From the NCBI GenBank assembly GCA_030849965.1, contig JAVDKL010000003.1:534495-598494 (forward strand): DNA of 64,000 bases, written 5' to 3'. Both the position numbers and the translations under genes were made by a program. Positions 9,390 through 18,648 of this stretch are shown here, piece by piece (positions within the stretch are counted from its first letter, which is position 1; each line of letters opens with the position of its first letter). This DNA is from Schauerella fraxinea. GTDB lineage: Bacteria; Pseudomonadota; Gammaproteobacteria; Burkholderiales; Burkholderiaceae_B. The notes below the pieces were generated by a model, which was given only the letters and a program-made list of their open reading frames with translations, was not told the origin of the DNA and searched no databases.

Positions 9390-10118
9390 AGATCCAGCGG
9401 ATGGTGAGCAGGCAGAGCAGCATGAAGGCGAACGTCATCGCGATGCTGATCTCCACGCTCACATCCGATACCCCGTAAAAGCTCCAGCGAAAGCCGCTGA
9501 TCAGATACACAACGGGATTGAAAAGCGTCACTTTTTGCCAGAACGGCGGCAGCATGCTGATCGAGTAGAAGCTGCCGCCCAGGAAGGTCAGCGGCGTGAC
9601 GATCATCAGCGGAATGATCTGCAGCTTCTCGAAACCGTCGGCCCAGACGCCGATGATGAAACCGAACAAGCTGAAGGTGACGGCGGTGAGTACGAGAAAC
9701 GTGATCATCCACAAGGGATGCGCGATGTTGAAATCGATAAAACATCGCGCGGTGACCAGAATCAACAGGCCCAGAATGATCGACTTGGTGGCGGCCGCGC
9801 CCACGTAGCCGATTACGATTTCGATATACGACAAGGGTGCCGACAGCACCTCATACAGGGTGCCGGCGTACTTGGGCATATAGATGCCGAATGACGCATT
9901 CGAAATGCTCTCGGTGAGAAGCGACAGCATGATCAGGCCGGGAATGATGAAGGCACCGTAGCTGATGCCGTCGATTTCCACCATGCGCGAACCGATGGCC
10001 GAGCCGAACACCACGAAGTACAGCGACGTCGAAATGACCGGCGAGGCAATGCTTTGCATGAGCGTGCGCCACGTGCGCGCGAGCTCGAATTTGTAGATGG
10101 CGAGGATGGCGTAGCCGT

Positions 10119-10122
<4 letters not shown>
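9361..10122 (-). CDS. ABC-2 type transporter permease
   Basis: A 253-residue integral membrane protein with six predicted helices, including [18 protein letters not shown] and [24 protein letters not shown]. The segment [14 protein letters not shown] near the C-terminus is characteristic of ABC-2 exporters of the NodJ/DrrB/YadH type. It pairs with the ATPase gene, whose stop overlaps this start in an ATGA (4 bp), so translation is probably coupled. Homologues such as YadGH export unknown substrates. Its stop codon lies inside the 3' end of the MFS gene. Confidence 0.92.
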
Positions 10123-11048
<926 letters not shown>

Positions 11049-11250
11049 GGGGTCGCTATTCGGTAGGGAGGACGCGGAAACTTTTAACACGCACGCATCT
11101 CGCGTGCCGTCTTGCCCCCGTTGCGATTGCGGATAAAGGTGCGTTCCGTGCATTGGACCGTGGGAACTCTTCTCATTTCCTCCGTTGTTTTTTGAGACGT
11201 GCTGGCTACCATTCTTCCGTACTCAAGAACGATCTGAAGGAGGCAATGCC

Positions 11251-11994
11251 ATGACCCGGTTTGCCCAACGCACCACCACCCTGTGCGCCGTTGCCGCGCT
11301 CTCGGCCGCCGCGATCGGCGCCGGCACGGCGCTGACGCTGCCCCGCCTGGCCCATGCCGCCGACGCCTCGCCGTCTGCCGTCGTCGCCACGCCTACGCCG
11401 CCGCCTGCCTTGAACGGCACGCCGTCGCCCACTGCATGGCAAGCGCCGCCGCCCCTGCCGGGGGCCGGCCACCCCGGGCTGCCGCCACCGGCGCCGCGCG
11501 GCCCGCGAGCCGGTCCGCCGCCGCCGCCCTTCAATCCCTGGGGGCTGCCACCGTCGTTTGCCCGCTTGGGGCTCTCGGTGCAGCAGGAAGACGCCGTATT
11601 CGAGATCATGCACAAGCAGGTCGCCGATATGCGCACCCAGGCGCGGGCCGCACGCGATGCGGGTTTGAGCCTGAGCGCCATGGCCGACGACGAATCCTTC
11701 GATGAAAGCGCTGCCCGCCAAGCCGCCAACACGCTGGCGCAAGCCGAGGCGCAGATGCGCTTTATGCAGGTGCGCGATGCGCAACGCATCCGTGCGTTGC
11801 TCACCCCGCAACAGCGCGTGTTGTGGGACGACGACGATGACGACGATCCGGCCATGCCCCCACCGCCGCCGGGCTTCGGGGCCATTTTCAGCGCGCCGCC
11901 GCCAATGCCCGGTTGCGGCCCCGACCCGCGTGCCGATGCTGCACTGCCGGCCCCCGACGCTCCCGCAGCGGCACGAGGCGCAGCCGGTAATTGA
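11251..11994 (+). CDS. Spy/CpxP-like periplasmic LTXXQ protein
   Basis: A 247-residue exported protein; the ATG at 11251 has AAGGAGG 7 nt upstream. A signal peptide (about residues 1-37, ending LAHAAD) leads into a Pro/Gly/Ala-rich linker (about 45-100). A helical region with LGLSVQQEDAVFEIMHKQV and LLTPQQRVLWD follows; LTPQQ matches the LTXXQ motif of Spy/CpxP chaperones. A run of seven Asp and a Pro-rich tail close the protein. Spy and CpxP are periplasmic stress chaperones or sensors controlled by Bae and Cpx. The gene leads directly into the BaeS-like kinase, so it is probably both target and modulator of that system (inference). The Pro-rich flanks are unusual for the family. Confidence 0.82.
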   Translation: MTRFAQRTTTLCAVAALSAAAIGAGTALTLPRLAHAADASPSAVVATPTPPPALNGTPSPTAWQAPPPLPGAGHPGLPPPAPRGPRAGPPPPPFNPWGLPPSFARLGLSVQQEDAVFEIMHKQVADMRTQARAARDAGLSLSAMADDESFDESAARQAANTLAQAEAQMRFMQVRDAQRIRALLTPQQRVLWDDDDDDDPAMPPPPPGFGAIFSAPPPMPGCGPDPRADAALPAPDAPAAARGAAGN

Positions 11995-12015
11995 CTCGTT
12001 TGGGCTTTCCGCGAC

Positions 12016-12041
12016 AATACCGGGTCATGAGACCCGGTATT
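12016..12041 (+). promoter_or_regulatory. perfect 11-bp inverted repeat with the baeS ATG in its loop
   Basis: AATACCGGGTC and GACCCGGTATT are exact reverse complements separated by ATGA, whose first three bases are the ATG proposed as the kinase start. In RNA this is an 11-bp stem with a 4-nt loop. There is no Shine-Dalgarno sequence just before it. It could hold back initiation or act as a DNA operator. If the kinase instead starts at the TTG at 11991, the hairpin lies in early coding sequence. Confidence 0.7.
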
Positions 12042-13925
12042 ACGTTCAAGCTTTTCCTGGCAGTGTTGGCCGTCGGCATGGTGGTCACGCTCGCCATGGG
12101 CGCCGCCCTGCGCTGGCGTTTCGAGCATGACTTCCTGGTCTACGTGAACGAACGCGAAGGCCGGCGCGTCGAGCGGATGGTGTCGACCCTCACGCGGTTT
12201 TATATCCGCGACAACAGTTGGGAAGGACTGCGGCGCGACCCCAACGCCTGGGTGCACATGCTGACGGTGCCGCCGCCGCGCGACGATTTCGGCATGCTGG
12301 ACGATCGCGATGGATTCGAGCCGTTCCGCTCGGGTCGGTCCGGTGTGGACGAAGATGGCGACAGCGACGGCGGGGCCGACCAAGAGAAGACCAGGCCTGA
12401 GGATGCGACGCCTCAGCCGTCCGGCGCCGAGCGTGCCGGAGGCGACCCTGACGATACCGAGGGCGCCGAAGACGACCGCATGCATTCGGGCGATTCCGTC
12501 GACGCCGGGGCATCCGATCGGCCCCCCCGGCCCAGCAGTGACGGATTCATACGCTATGGCTTTCATCGGCATGGACCCGACGAGGGGCTGACGGCCGGCA
12601 CCTGGCACACGCACGGGCCGCAGCAAGGCGAACCCGTTCGCGCCACACCCGAGAGCTTCTGGCGCGATCTCTTGCCGCGCGACAGCTTCGGGCTGGGCGA
12701 CAGCACCGTGCGCGAACGCTTCCGGCCGCCGCCGCCGCCGCCTTGGGATGGCGCCGAGCTCGATTTCCCGCTGTTGCCGATGGATCCCGGTCGCCCACCC
12801 CCGATCCTGCCGCGCTTTACGTTGGTCGATCCCGTGGGCACCTGGGTCGCAGGCGCCTTTCCGCCGGCCAAGGACGCGCCGCGCCATCCCATCACGGTCG
12901 ATGGCCGCCGGGTAGGCTGGCTGATTGCGCCGCTCCCCGACCGATTGCCCGACGAAGCCGATAGGCGGTTTCAGATTCAGCAAGTGCAGGCCACCTGGAT
13001 CATTGGCGGGCTGGCGGTGATTCTGGCCATGGTGGTCAGCGTGCTGCTGGCGCGGATCTTTCTGGCGCCCGTGCGCCGCCTGGCGGCCGGCACGCAGGCG
13101 CTGGTCGCCGGCGATTACAAAACCCGCGTGCGGGTGACGTCTTCCGACGAGCTGGGCCGCCTGGCCCGGGATTTCAATCGGTTGGCCCATAGCCTGGAGC
13201 GCAACGAGGCCCTGCGCCGCGAGTGGCTGGCCGACATTTCCCACGAGTTGCGCACGCCGCTGGCGGTCATGCGCGGCGAAATCGAAGCCTTGCAAGACGG
13301 CATTCGCCCGCTGAACGCCGGGGCGTTGATCTCGTTGCAAAGCGAAGTCGCCATTCTGAGCGCGTTGATCGACGATCTGTACGAATTGGCATTGGCCGAC
13401 GTGGGCGCGCTCACCTATCACCTGGCGCCGATGGATCTGGGCGAGTTGGTCACGGCCATTACCGAAGGCTTCGGCGAGCGGCTCGCCAGCCATGGCGTGA
13501 CCCTGACGTGGACGCCGCCTGCGAGTCCGGTCTGGATCGAAGCCGATCAGAAGCGGCTGACGCAACTGTTTGCCAACCTGCTTGAAAACACCGTGCGCTA
13601 TACGCACTCGCCCGGTGAGCTGCATATTGCGCTGGTCGTCGATCAAGCCGAGGGCCGCGCGGTGCTTACGTTTGACGACACCCCGCCTGCCGTGCCGGAC
13701 GAATCCCTACTGCGCATCTTCGACCGGCTGTTCCGCGTCGAGGGCTCGCGCAATCGCGCCAGCGGCGGGGCAGGTCTGGGCTTGGCGATTTGTCAACGCA
13801 TCGTCGAAGGCCATCAAGGCACGATCACCGCGCATGCCTCGCCCTTGGGCGGATTGCAGGTGAAAGTGTGCCTGCCGCTCCCTTCGCATCCCATTTTTCC
13901 CGACACAACCGAGTCGACATCATGA
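12027..13925 (+). CDS. baeS: BaeS-like sensor histidine kinase with enlarged sensor region
   Basis: A 632-residue kinase. TM1 is about residues 8-28, a periplasmic region of roughly 295 residues follows, TM2 is near 324-344, then HAMP, HisKA with His406 in DISHELRTP, and a HATPase domain with N-box NLLENTVRYT and a GGAGLGLAI G-box. E. coli BaeS is about 467 residues; the extra length is a low-complexity acidic and His/Pro-rich stretch (about 105-250). It senses envelope stress and phosphorylates BaeR, whose gene overlaps it by 4 bp. The ATG sits in a hairpin loop; a TTG at 11991, overlapping the upstream stop, is an alternative coupled start. The baeS label rests on domain order and context. 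Confidence 0.85.
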   Translation: MRPGITFKLFLAVLAVGMVVTLAMGAALRWRFEHDFLVYVNEREGRRVERMVSTLTRFYIRDNSWEGLRRDPNAWVHMLTVPPPRDDFGMLDDRDGFEPFRSGRSGVDEDGDSDGGADQEKTRPEDATPQPSGAERAGGDPDDTEGAEDDRMHSGDSVDAGASDRPPRPSSDGFIRYGFHRHGPDEGLTAGTWHTHGPQQGEPVRATPESFWRDLLPRDSFGLGDSTVRERFRPPPPPPWDGAELDFPLLPMDPGRPPPILPRFTLVDPVGTWVAGAFPPAKDAPRHPITVDGRRVGWLIAPLPDRLPDEADRRFQIQQVQATWIIGGLAVILAMVVSVLLARIFLAPVRRLAAGTQALVAGDYKTRVRVTSSDELGRLARDFNRLAHSLERNEALRREWLADISHELRTPLAVMRGEIEALQDGIRPLNAGALISLQSEVAILSALIDDLYELALADVGALTYHLAPMDLGELVTAITEGFGERLASHGVTLTWTPPASPVWIEADQKRLTQLFANLLENTVRYTHSPGELHIALVVDQAEGRAVLTFDDTPPAVPDESLLRIFDRLFRVEGSRNRASGGAGLGLAICQRIVEGHQGTITAHASPLGGLQVKVCLPLPSHPIFPDTTESTS

Positions 13926-14587
13926 TTCTCATCGCAGAAGACGAACCCAAGATCGCCGCCTTGCTGGCCGACTATCTCAATGCCGCCGGCTTCGAAACCC
14001 GCTGGGTGGCCAACGGCAGCGAAGTGATCGCCGCCTTTCGTGAGGATGCGCCGGAGCTGATCCTGCTGGATCTGATGCTGCCGGGCCGCGATGGCTTGAC
14101 GCTGTGCCGTGAAATCCGCCAGACCAGCGCCGTGCCCATCGTGATGGTAACGGCCCGGGTCGACGAGATCGATCGCTTGATCGGCCTGGAAATGGGCGCG
14201 GATGACTACATCTGCAAACCGTTCAGCCCGCGGGAAGTGCTGGCGCGCGTGAAAGCGATCATCCGCCGCGCCCGCCACCATGCCGCCGCGCCCAACGAAC
14301 CCAGTCCGTTACGCATCGATAGCCAATACCACGGCGCCTGGCTCGACGAGCATCCGCTCAACCTCACGCCGGTCGAATTCCGCCTGCTGCATACCCTCTG
14401 GCAGTCGCAGGGCAAGATCCTGTCGCGCGATCAATTGATGGACGGCCTGTATCCCGATAACCGCATCGTGACCGACCGTACCGTCGACACGCACGTGAAG
14501 AACCTGCGACGCAAGCTCGAATCGGTGCGCGCCGATGCCACGTTGATCCGCTCGATCTACGGGGTAGGTTACAAACTCGAGCTGTAA
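13922..14587 (+). CDS. baeR: BaeR-like OmpR-family response regulator
   Basis: A 221-residue regulator. The receiver domain (1-115) has the acidic pair in AEDEP, phospho-acceptor Asp50 in LLDLMLPGRDG, the switch residue in VTARVDEID and Lys in CKPFSP. A winged-helix DNA-binding domain follows (LNLTPVEFRLLHTLWQ ... RTVDTHVKNLRRKLE ... GVGYKLEL). The start ATG overlaps the kinase stop (ATGA), indicating coupled translation. The RSIYGVGYKLEL ending and the receiver sequence resemble BaeR. It likely activates the spy-like gene and possibly the ABC exporter upstream; no BaeR box was identified by eye. Confidence 0.88.
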   Translation: MILIAEDEPKIAALLADYLNAAGFETRWVANGSEVIAAFREDAPELILLDLMLPGRDGLTLCREIRQTSAVPIVMVTARVDEIDRLIGLEMGADDYICKPFSPREVLARVKAIIRRARHHAAAPNEPSPLRIDSQYHGAWLDEHPLNLTPVEFRLLHTLWQSQGKILSRDQLMDGLYPDNRIVTDRTVDTHVKNLRRKLESVRADATLIRSIYGVGYKLEL

Positions 14588-14705
14588 AAATGTGGTAAAT
14601 CGCGCAGTTTGAGGCCCAACCGTTACGCTATTTCGCTTATCGGGAGAGACCAAATGTGTCTATGATTCTCAAAACGCTGGATGATGATACTTAAGACACC
14701 ATCCC

Positions 14706-14724
14706 AATGTCCGAGGGGGACATT
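14706..14724. promoter_or_regulatory. inverted repeat upstream of siaA
   Basis: AATGTCC-GAGGG-GGACATT is a perfect 7-bp inverted repeat ending 32 bp before the siaA ATG, in the 169-bp gap after baeR. It has no T-run, so it is not an intrinsic terminator. It may be an operator or a leader hairpin for siaABCD. Confidence 0.4.
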
Positions 14725-14756
14725 GCAAGAAGCGGTACCCCAGGGGAAGAATCGGT

Positions 14757-16745
14757 ATGGCGAAGTTCGGGTTGCGCAGCAAGTCATTACTGGCTTTGGT
14801 GCTTGCGTGTCTGCTGGCATTGGTGCCGGCGAGTCTGGTGGGTTGGAATATCGTTGACAGCGTGCGCGAGCATTTTGGCCGCGCCTATGTCAGCAATTTC
14901 ACGCAACTGAACCGGCAGAAAATCCTTGCCCCGCTGTCGCGGGAGCTCGCGTTGTCGCGCCGCATGGCGCAGTCCGAAGTGACCCTGCAATGGCTGCGTG
15001 AGCCGGGTAATGCCGCAGCGGCGGAACTGTTCTTTCGCGAGGCAGAAGGCTATCGGCGCGATTTCGTCGATCACGCCTACTTCATCGCGCGCCAATCCGA
15101 TGGCAATTATTATTTCAACGACGACAGCAAGCCGGTCTCGTTCGAGCCCCGCTATACGTTGAACGCCACCAATCCCACGGACGGCTGGTTCTACGGCAGC
15201 CTGCGCTCGCAGGACCCTTACAACATCAACGTGAGCACCGACCGGGGCCTCAAGATCACGCGTGTCTGGATCAACGTCGTCGTGCGCGACGGCACCACGC
15301 CGCTTGCGCTTGCCGGCGCCAGCTTGAACCTGAACCGCTTTCTGGACGAGTTCGTGCGCAGCGGCGAAGCCGGTGTGACGCCGATGATCGTCAACGAGAA
15401 CGGTGCAATCCAGGCGCACCGCGATGCGTCGCTGATCGCCTACAACTCGGGCGCGACCGATACCGGTGAAACCCAGCGCGTCTTCGGGCTGATGACCGAT
15501 GACGCCAGCCGCGGCGCCTTGCAACGGGCCATGCAAACCGCCCGCCGCGACCCCAATACGGTGCCCTCGGAATGGGTCACCCTGTCGGGCAAGCGCCAAT
15601 TGCTGTCGGTGGCCTATATCCCCGAACTCAAATGGTATGTGTTGACGGCGGTCGATCTGAATGCCGCGCGCATCATCGACACGGGCTGGCTCTGGTCGGC
15701 CGGGCTGGCCTTGATTCTGGTCATCATGGCGCTGCTCCTGGCCTTCGGCTATGCCGTCGAGCGGCTGGTGCTGCGCCCCTTGCGGCGCTTGCAGCAGTCG
15801 GCGCGCGCGATTGCCGACGGCCGTTACGACGTCACGTTGCCGCAGGGCGGCATGGATGAAATCGGCGATCTGAGCCGCGCCTTCGGCGTCATGGCCGACA
15901 AGGTGCGCTCGCACACTGCCGAGCTCGAAAGCCGGGTGCAGGCGCGCACCACGGAATTGGCTGCGGCCAACCGCGAGATGGCGGTGGCGCACAAGAAGAT
16001 CGGCGATTCGATCGACTATGCCAGCCTGATTCAGCGCGCCATCCTGCCCGATCGTCAGATGACGCACTCGCTGGGCGCACATCACTTCGTGCTGTGGCAA
16101 CCGCGCGATGTGGTGGGCGGCGACTTCTACGTATTCCGTGCCGATGGCGACAATTGCCTTCTGGGCGTGGTCGATTGCGCGGGCCATGGCGTGCCCGGCG
16201 CGTTGATGACCATGCTGGCACGGGCCGCGGTCGATCTGGCGATCTCGGAAGCCGGCGTACGCGACCCCGCGTCGGTGCTGGTGCGCGTCGATCAGGCAAT
16301 GCGTGCGATGCTCGAAGATGCCCAATTGCCGCGCACCTTGGCCACTGCGATGGACGCCGGGCTGGTGTATGTGGATCGCACGGGTGGCAAGATTACGTTC
16401 AGTGGCGCCAAGCTGTCGTTGTTTGCCAGCAATGGCGTGGACGTCGAGGAGTTCACGGGCGGACGCCGCGCGTTGGGCGACAAGCGTCTGGGCGATTACA
16501 CCAATCAGGAAGTGGCCTTGCGGCCCGATTGGACGTTTTACCTCGCAACCGACGGCTTTCTGGATCAGGCGGGCGGCGAGCATGGTTTCGGCTTCGGCAC
16601 GTCGCGCTTCGCCAATATGATCAAAGCGCATGCGCGCTTGCCGCTCGAACAGCAAGGCGCGGCGTTCGTTCAGGTGCTGGCCGAGTACCAGGGCGATTTG
16701 CCGCAACGCGACGACATCACGATGTTGTCGTTCCGTTTCGAATAA
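14757..16745 (+). CDS. siaA: SiaA: membrane HAMP / PP2C (SpoIIE-type) serine-threonine phosphatase
   Basis: A 662-residue protein. TM1 (about residues 9-28) and TM2 (about 308-330) flank a periplasmic dCache-like sensor. A HAMP domain and coiled coil follow (about 330-430), then a SpoIIE-like PP2C domain with metal-binding DVVGGDFYVF and VVDCAGHGVPGALMTM, and a C-terminal RDDITMLSFRF. In Pseudomonas aeruginosa SiaA dephosphorylates SiaC, releasing it to activate the cyclase SiaD. An AGGGGAAG sequence precedes the ATG. It is first in a tight four-gene cluster in the same order as siaABCD, which makes the assignment firm. The signal sensed is unknown here. Confidence 0.92.
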   Translation: MAKFGLRSKSLLALVLACLLALVPASLVGWNIVDSVREHFGRAYVSNFTQLNRQKILAPLSRELALSRRMAQSEVTLQWLREPGNAAAAELFFREAEGYRRDFVDHAYFIARQSDGNYYFNDDSKPVSFEPRYTLNATNPTDGWFYGSLRSQDPYNINVSTDRGLKITRVWINVVVRDGTTPLALAGASLNLNRFLDEFVRSGEAGVTPMIVNENGAIQAHRDASLIAYNSGATDTGETQRVFGLMTDDASRGALQRAMQTARRDPNTVPSEWVTLSGKRQLLSVAYIPELKWYVLTAVDLNAARIIDTGWLWSAGLALILVIMALLLAFGYAVERLVLRPLRRLQQSARAIADGRYDVTLPQGGMDEIGDLSRAFGVMADKVRSHTAELESRVQARTTELAAANREMAVAHKKIGDSIDYASLIQRAILPDRQMTHSLGAHHFVLWQPRDVVGGDFYVFRADGDNCLLGVVDCAGHGVPGALMTMLARAAVDLAISEAGVRDPASVLVRVDQAMRAMLEDAQLPRTLATAMDAGLVYVDRTGGKITFSGAKLSLFASNGVDVEEFTGGRRALGDKRLGDYTNQEVALRPDWTFYLATDGFLDQAGGEHGFGFGTSRFANMIKAHARLPLEQQGAAFVQVLAEYQGDLPQRDDITMLSFRFE

Positions 16746-16769
16746 GCAGTCAGACAGGATATCCGGCTT

Positions 16770-17312
16770 ATGAATGCCAATGACTTATATGCGCTGCGCG
16801 AGCGCTTCAACCGAAGCGGCACCTTGTTGTGCTTCAACGGTCCGATTTCGCGCAGCCTGATCGAAGAGCTGGGCAATGCGCTCAAGAATTATCTCAACGT
16901 GGACGCCGCGCGCCCGGCCGAAGCGATGGACGTGTTCTCGGTTTATATCGAGATGACGCAGAACATCCGTTCGTATGCCACCCATTGCGGTTATGCCGAC
17001 GGCGATGCGGCCGCCACCGTTGTGATTGCGCGCGACGAGGCCGGCCATTATGTGGTCTCCGCGGGTAATATCGTGGCGCTTGACGATGGCGCGCGATTGG
17101 TCGAGCGGATTCGCGCGTTATCCGCGATGGACAAGCCGCAGCTCAAGGCGCTTTATAAAGAACAATTACGCAAACCTCGCGCGCCCGATGCCGTCAGCGG
17201 CGCCGGGCTCGGTCTGATCGATATCGCGCGCCGCGCGACGTCGATGCTGGACCCCACGCTGAGTGCACACGATGACACGCGTGGCTTTTTCAGCCTGAGC
17301 GTTGTGATCTGA
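16770..17312 (+). CDS. siaB: SiaB-family protein kinase (DUF6272)
   Basis: A 180-residue cytoplasmic protein with a GHKL-like core: EMTQNIRSYATHCGY carries the Asn-containing N-box, and GAGLGLIDIARRAT is the glycine-rich ATP-lid region. In Pseudomonas SiaB phosphorylates SiaC, opposing SiaA. It lies 24 bp after siaA and 19 bp before siaC. Length and motifs match the SiaB family; I see no missing catalytic segment. Together with SiaA it sets the phosphorylation state of SiaC, so activity should fall when SiaA is switched on. Confidence 0.9.
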   Translation: MNANDLYALRERFNRSGTLLCFNGPISRSLIEELGNALKNYLNVDAARPAEAMDVFSVYIEMTQNIRSYATHCGYADGDAAATVVIARDEAGHYVVSAGNIVALDDGARLVERIRALSAMDKPQLKALYKEQLRKPRAPDAVSGAGLGLIDIARRATSMLDPTLSAHDDTRGFFSLSVVI

Positions 17313-17331
17313 GAATCGAGATACCCTGACC

Positions 17332-17712
17332 ATGATGAACGACCTGAACATTCCAGGCACGCAGTCGACCCCCACCATCACGACCGACGCCGCAGCCGGC
17401 GTTGTGCGCATGAGCGGCGATTCCTACCCTGAAAATTCGTTCGAGCTGTTCGGCCCGGTATTTACCTGGGTCGAGGAATACCTGAGTGCGCACGAGCGGC
17501 CGCTCACGCTGGAGCTCGAACTGCTGTATCTGAACACCAGCACGATCAAAGCCGTGATGGAAATCTTCGATCTGCTCGAAGGCGCTTTCGAAGACGGCCG
17601 CGACGTGAAGGTCAACTGGTACTACGACTTGCGCAATGAGCGCGTGGGCGAGTTGGCCGAAGAGTTCAAGGAAGACTGCACATTCCCGTTTGCGGTGATC
17701 GGACAACCATGA
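17332..17712 (+). CDS. siaC: SiaC: phospho-switch protein (DUF1987)
   Basis: A 126-residue single-domain protein of the DUF1987/SiaC family, distantly STAS-like. The family core GDSYPENSFELFGPVFTWVE and LELLYLNTSTIKAVMEIFD are both present. The NTST segment holds the threonine that is phosphorylated by SiaB in P. aeruginosa; counting from the second Met gives Thr68, the published position as I recall it. Unphosphorylated SiaC binds and activates SiaD. Two consecutive ATGs (17332 and 17335) are possible starts. Its stop overlaps the siaD start by 4 bp (ATGA), so the effector and the cyclase are probably made in fixed ratio. Confidence 0.92.
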   Translation: MMNDLNIPGTQSTPTITTDAAAGVVRMSGDSYPENSFELFGPVFTWVEEYLSAHERPLTLELELLYLNTSTIKAVMEIFDLLEGAFEDGRDVKVNWYYDLRNERVGELAEEFKEDCTFPFAVIGQP

Positions 17713-18554
17713 AAAAGAAGACGCGCGAGCTCGACGAGCGGCTGGAGACGTTGCTGGCCGAAGAGCAGTACGTGGGTCACCCCTTGCGCGATGCGCTGCT
17801 CGAGTTGCGCGCGCACATGGAAGACCAGCTCGAACGCATCGAGCGGATCGCGAGCTTGTCGGACGCGTTTCAGTCGATGGCGCGCCAGCGTGAACTGTCG
17901 CTCACCGATCGCTTCGATCGGCAGTTGCGCCGGCTGTCGCGCGTGGTCAGCATCTCGGATCGCTATCAGGGGTTGATGCGTGACATCAATCAGGCCGTCA
18001 CGGATGCCTCCAATCACGACCCGCTCACCGAGTTGCTCAACCGGCGCGCGTTGATGGCCGCGCTGAAAGAGAAATGCAAAGGCGTGGAGGGCGAGGCGCC
18101 CGTGTTTGTGCTCGCCATGCTGGACGTCGATCATTTCAAGTCAATCAACGACCGGTATGGGCATGAGGCCGGCGACCGCGCATTGACCGCATTGGCGCGC
18201 GTGATGGAAAGCGAGCTGATGGACGACGCCGTATTTGGACGGTGGGGCGGCGAAGAATTTCTGGCGGTGTTCGATGGCGGCGATGCCGATGCGCCGCGCG
18301 CCGTGTGCGAACGCTTGATGGCCGTGGTGCGCGACCTGGCGTTGCCGATCAGCGATCACACGAGCCTGAAGCTCACCTTGAGCGTGGGCATCACCATTCG
18401 GATGCCGGGCGAAACCTTGTCCGCCACGATCAACCGTGCCGATGCCGCGCTGTATGCGTCCAAGCAAAGCGGACGCGACCGGTTGACGCTCAGCGAAGCG
18501 CCCGCCGTGGCCGCCGTGGCGCCCACCGTCGTGCCGTTCAAGGCGCGCGCGTAG
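17709..18554 (+). CDS. siaD: SiaD: GGDEF diguanylate cyclase
   Basis: A 281-residue cytoplasmic protein. An N-terminal helical/coiled-coil region (about residues 1-100) is where SiaC binds in the Pseudomonas system. The GGDEF domain (about 105-265) has LDVDHFKSINDRYGHEAGD and the active-site RWGGEEFL (GGEEF variant, catalytically competent). No RxxD inhibitory site stands out immediately before the GGEEF. Product: c-di-GMP, promoting aggregation and surface growth in species studied. It is the last gene of the cluster; the next gene converges. No clear terminator was seen in the 94-bp gap. Confidence 0.92.
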   Translation: MKKKTRELDERLETLLAEEQYVGHPLRDALLELRAHMEDQLERIERIASLSDAFQSMARQRELSLTDRFDRQLRRLSRVVSISDRYQGLMRDINQAVTDASNHDPLTELLNRRALMAALKEKCKGVEGEAPVFVLAMLDVDHFKSINDRYGHEAGDRALTALARVMESELMDDAVFGRWGGEEFLAVFDGGDADAPRAVCERLMAVVRDLALPISDHTSLKLTLSVGITIRMPGETLSATINRADAALYASKQSGRDRLTLSEAPAVAAVAPTVVPFKARA

Positions 18555-18648
18555 TCGGGTCATCAGGCAGGGCCGTTCCCTGGCTGGGCACGAGCGCAGT
18601 CGGCCCGTTCGGCGCAATTCGCCCTGGGCGTGACGCTCGACCGTACGA

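Noticed and set aside
11223..13646. 807-codon open frame on the minus strand across the Spy/BaeS genes
   Set aside because: It is antisense to clearly conserved proteins, is rich in Arg/His/Gln/Gly as expected for shadow frames in GC-rich DNA, and shows no domain motif.
14787..16706. 639-codon open frame antisense to siaA
   Set aside because: The plus strand encodes intact HAMP and PP2C motifs; the minus reading has shadow-frame composition.
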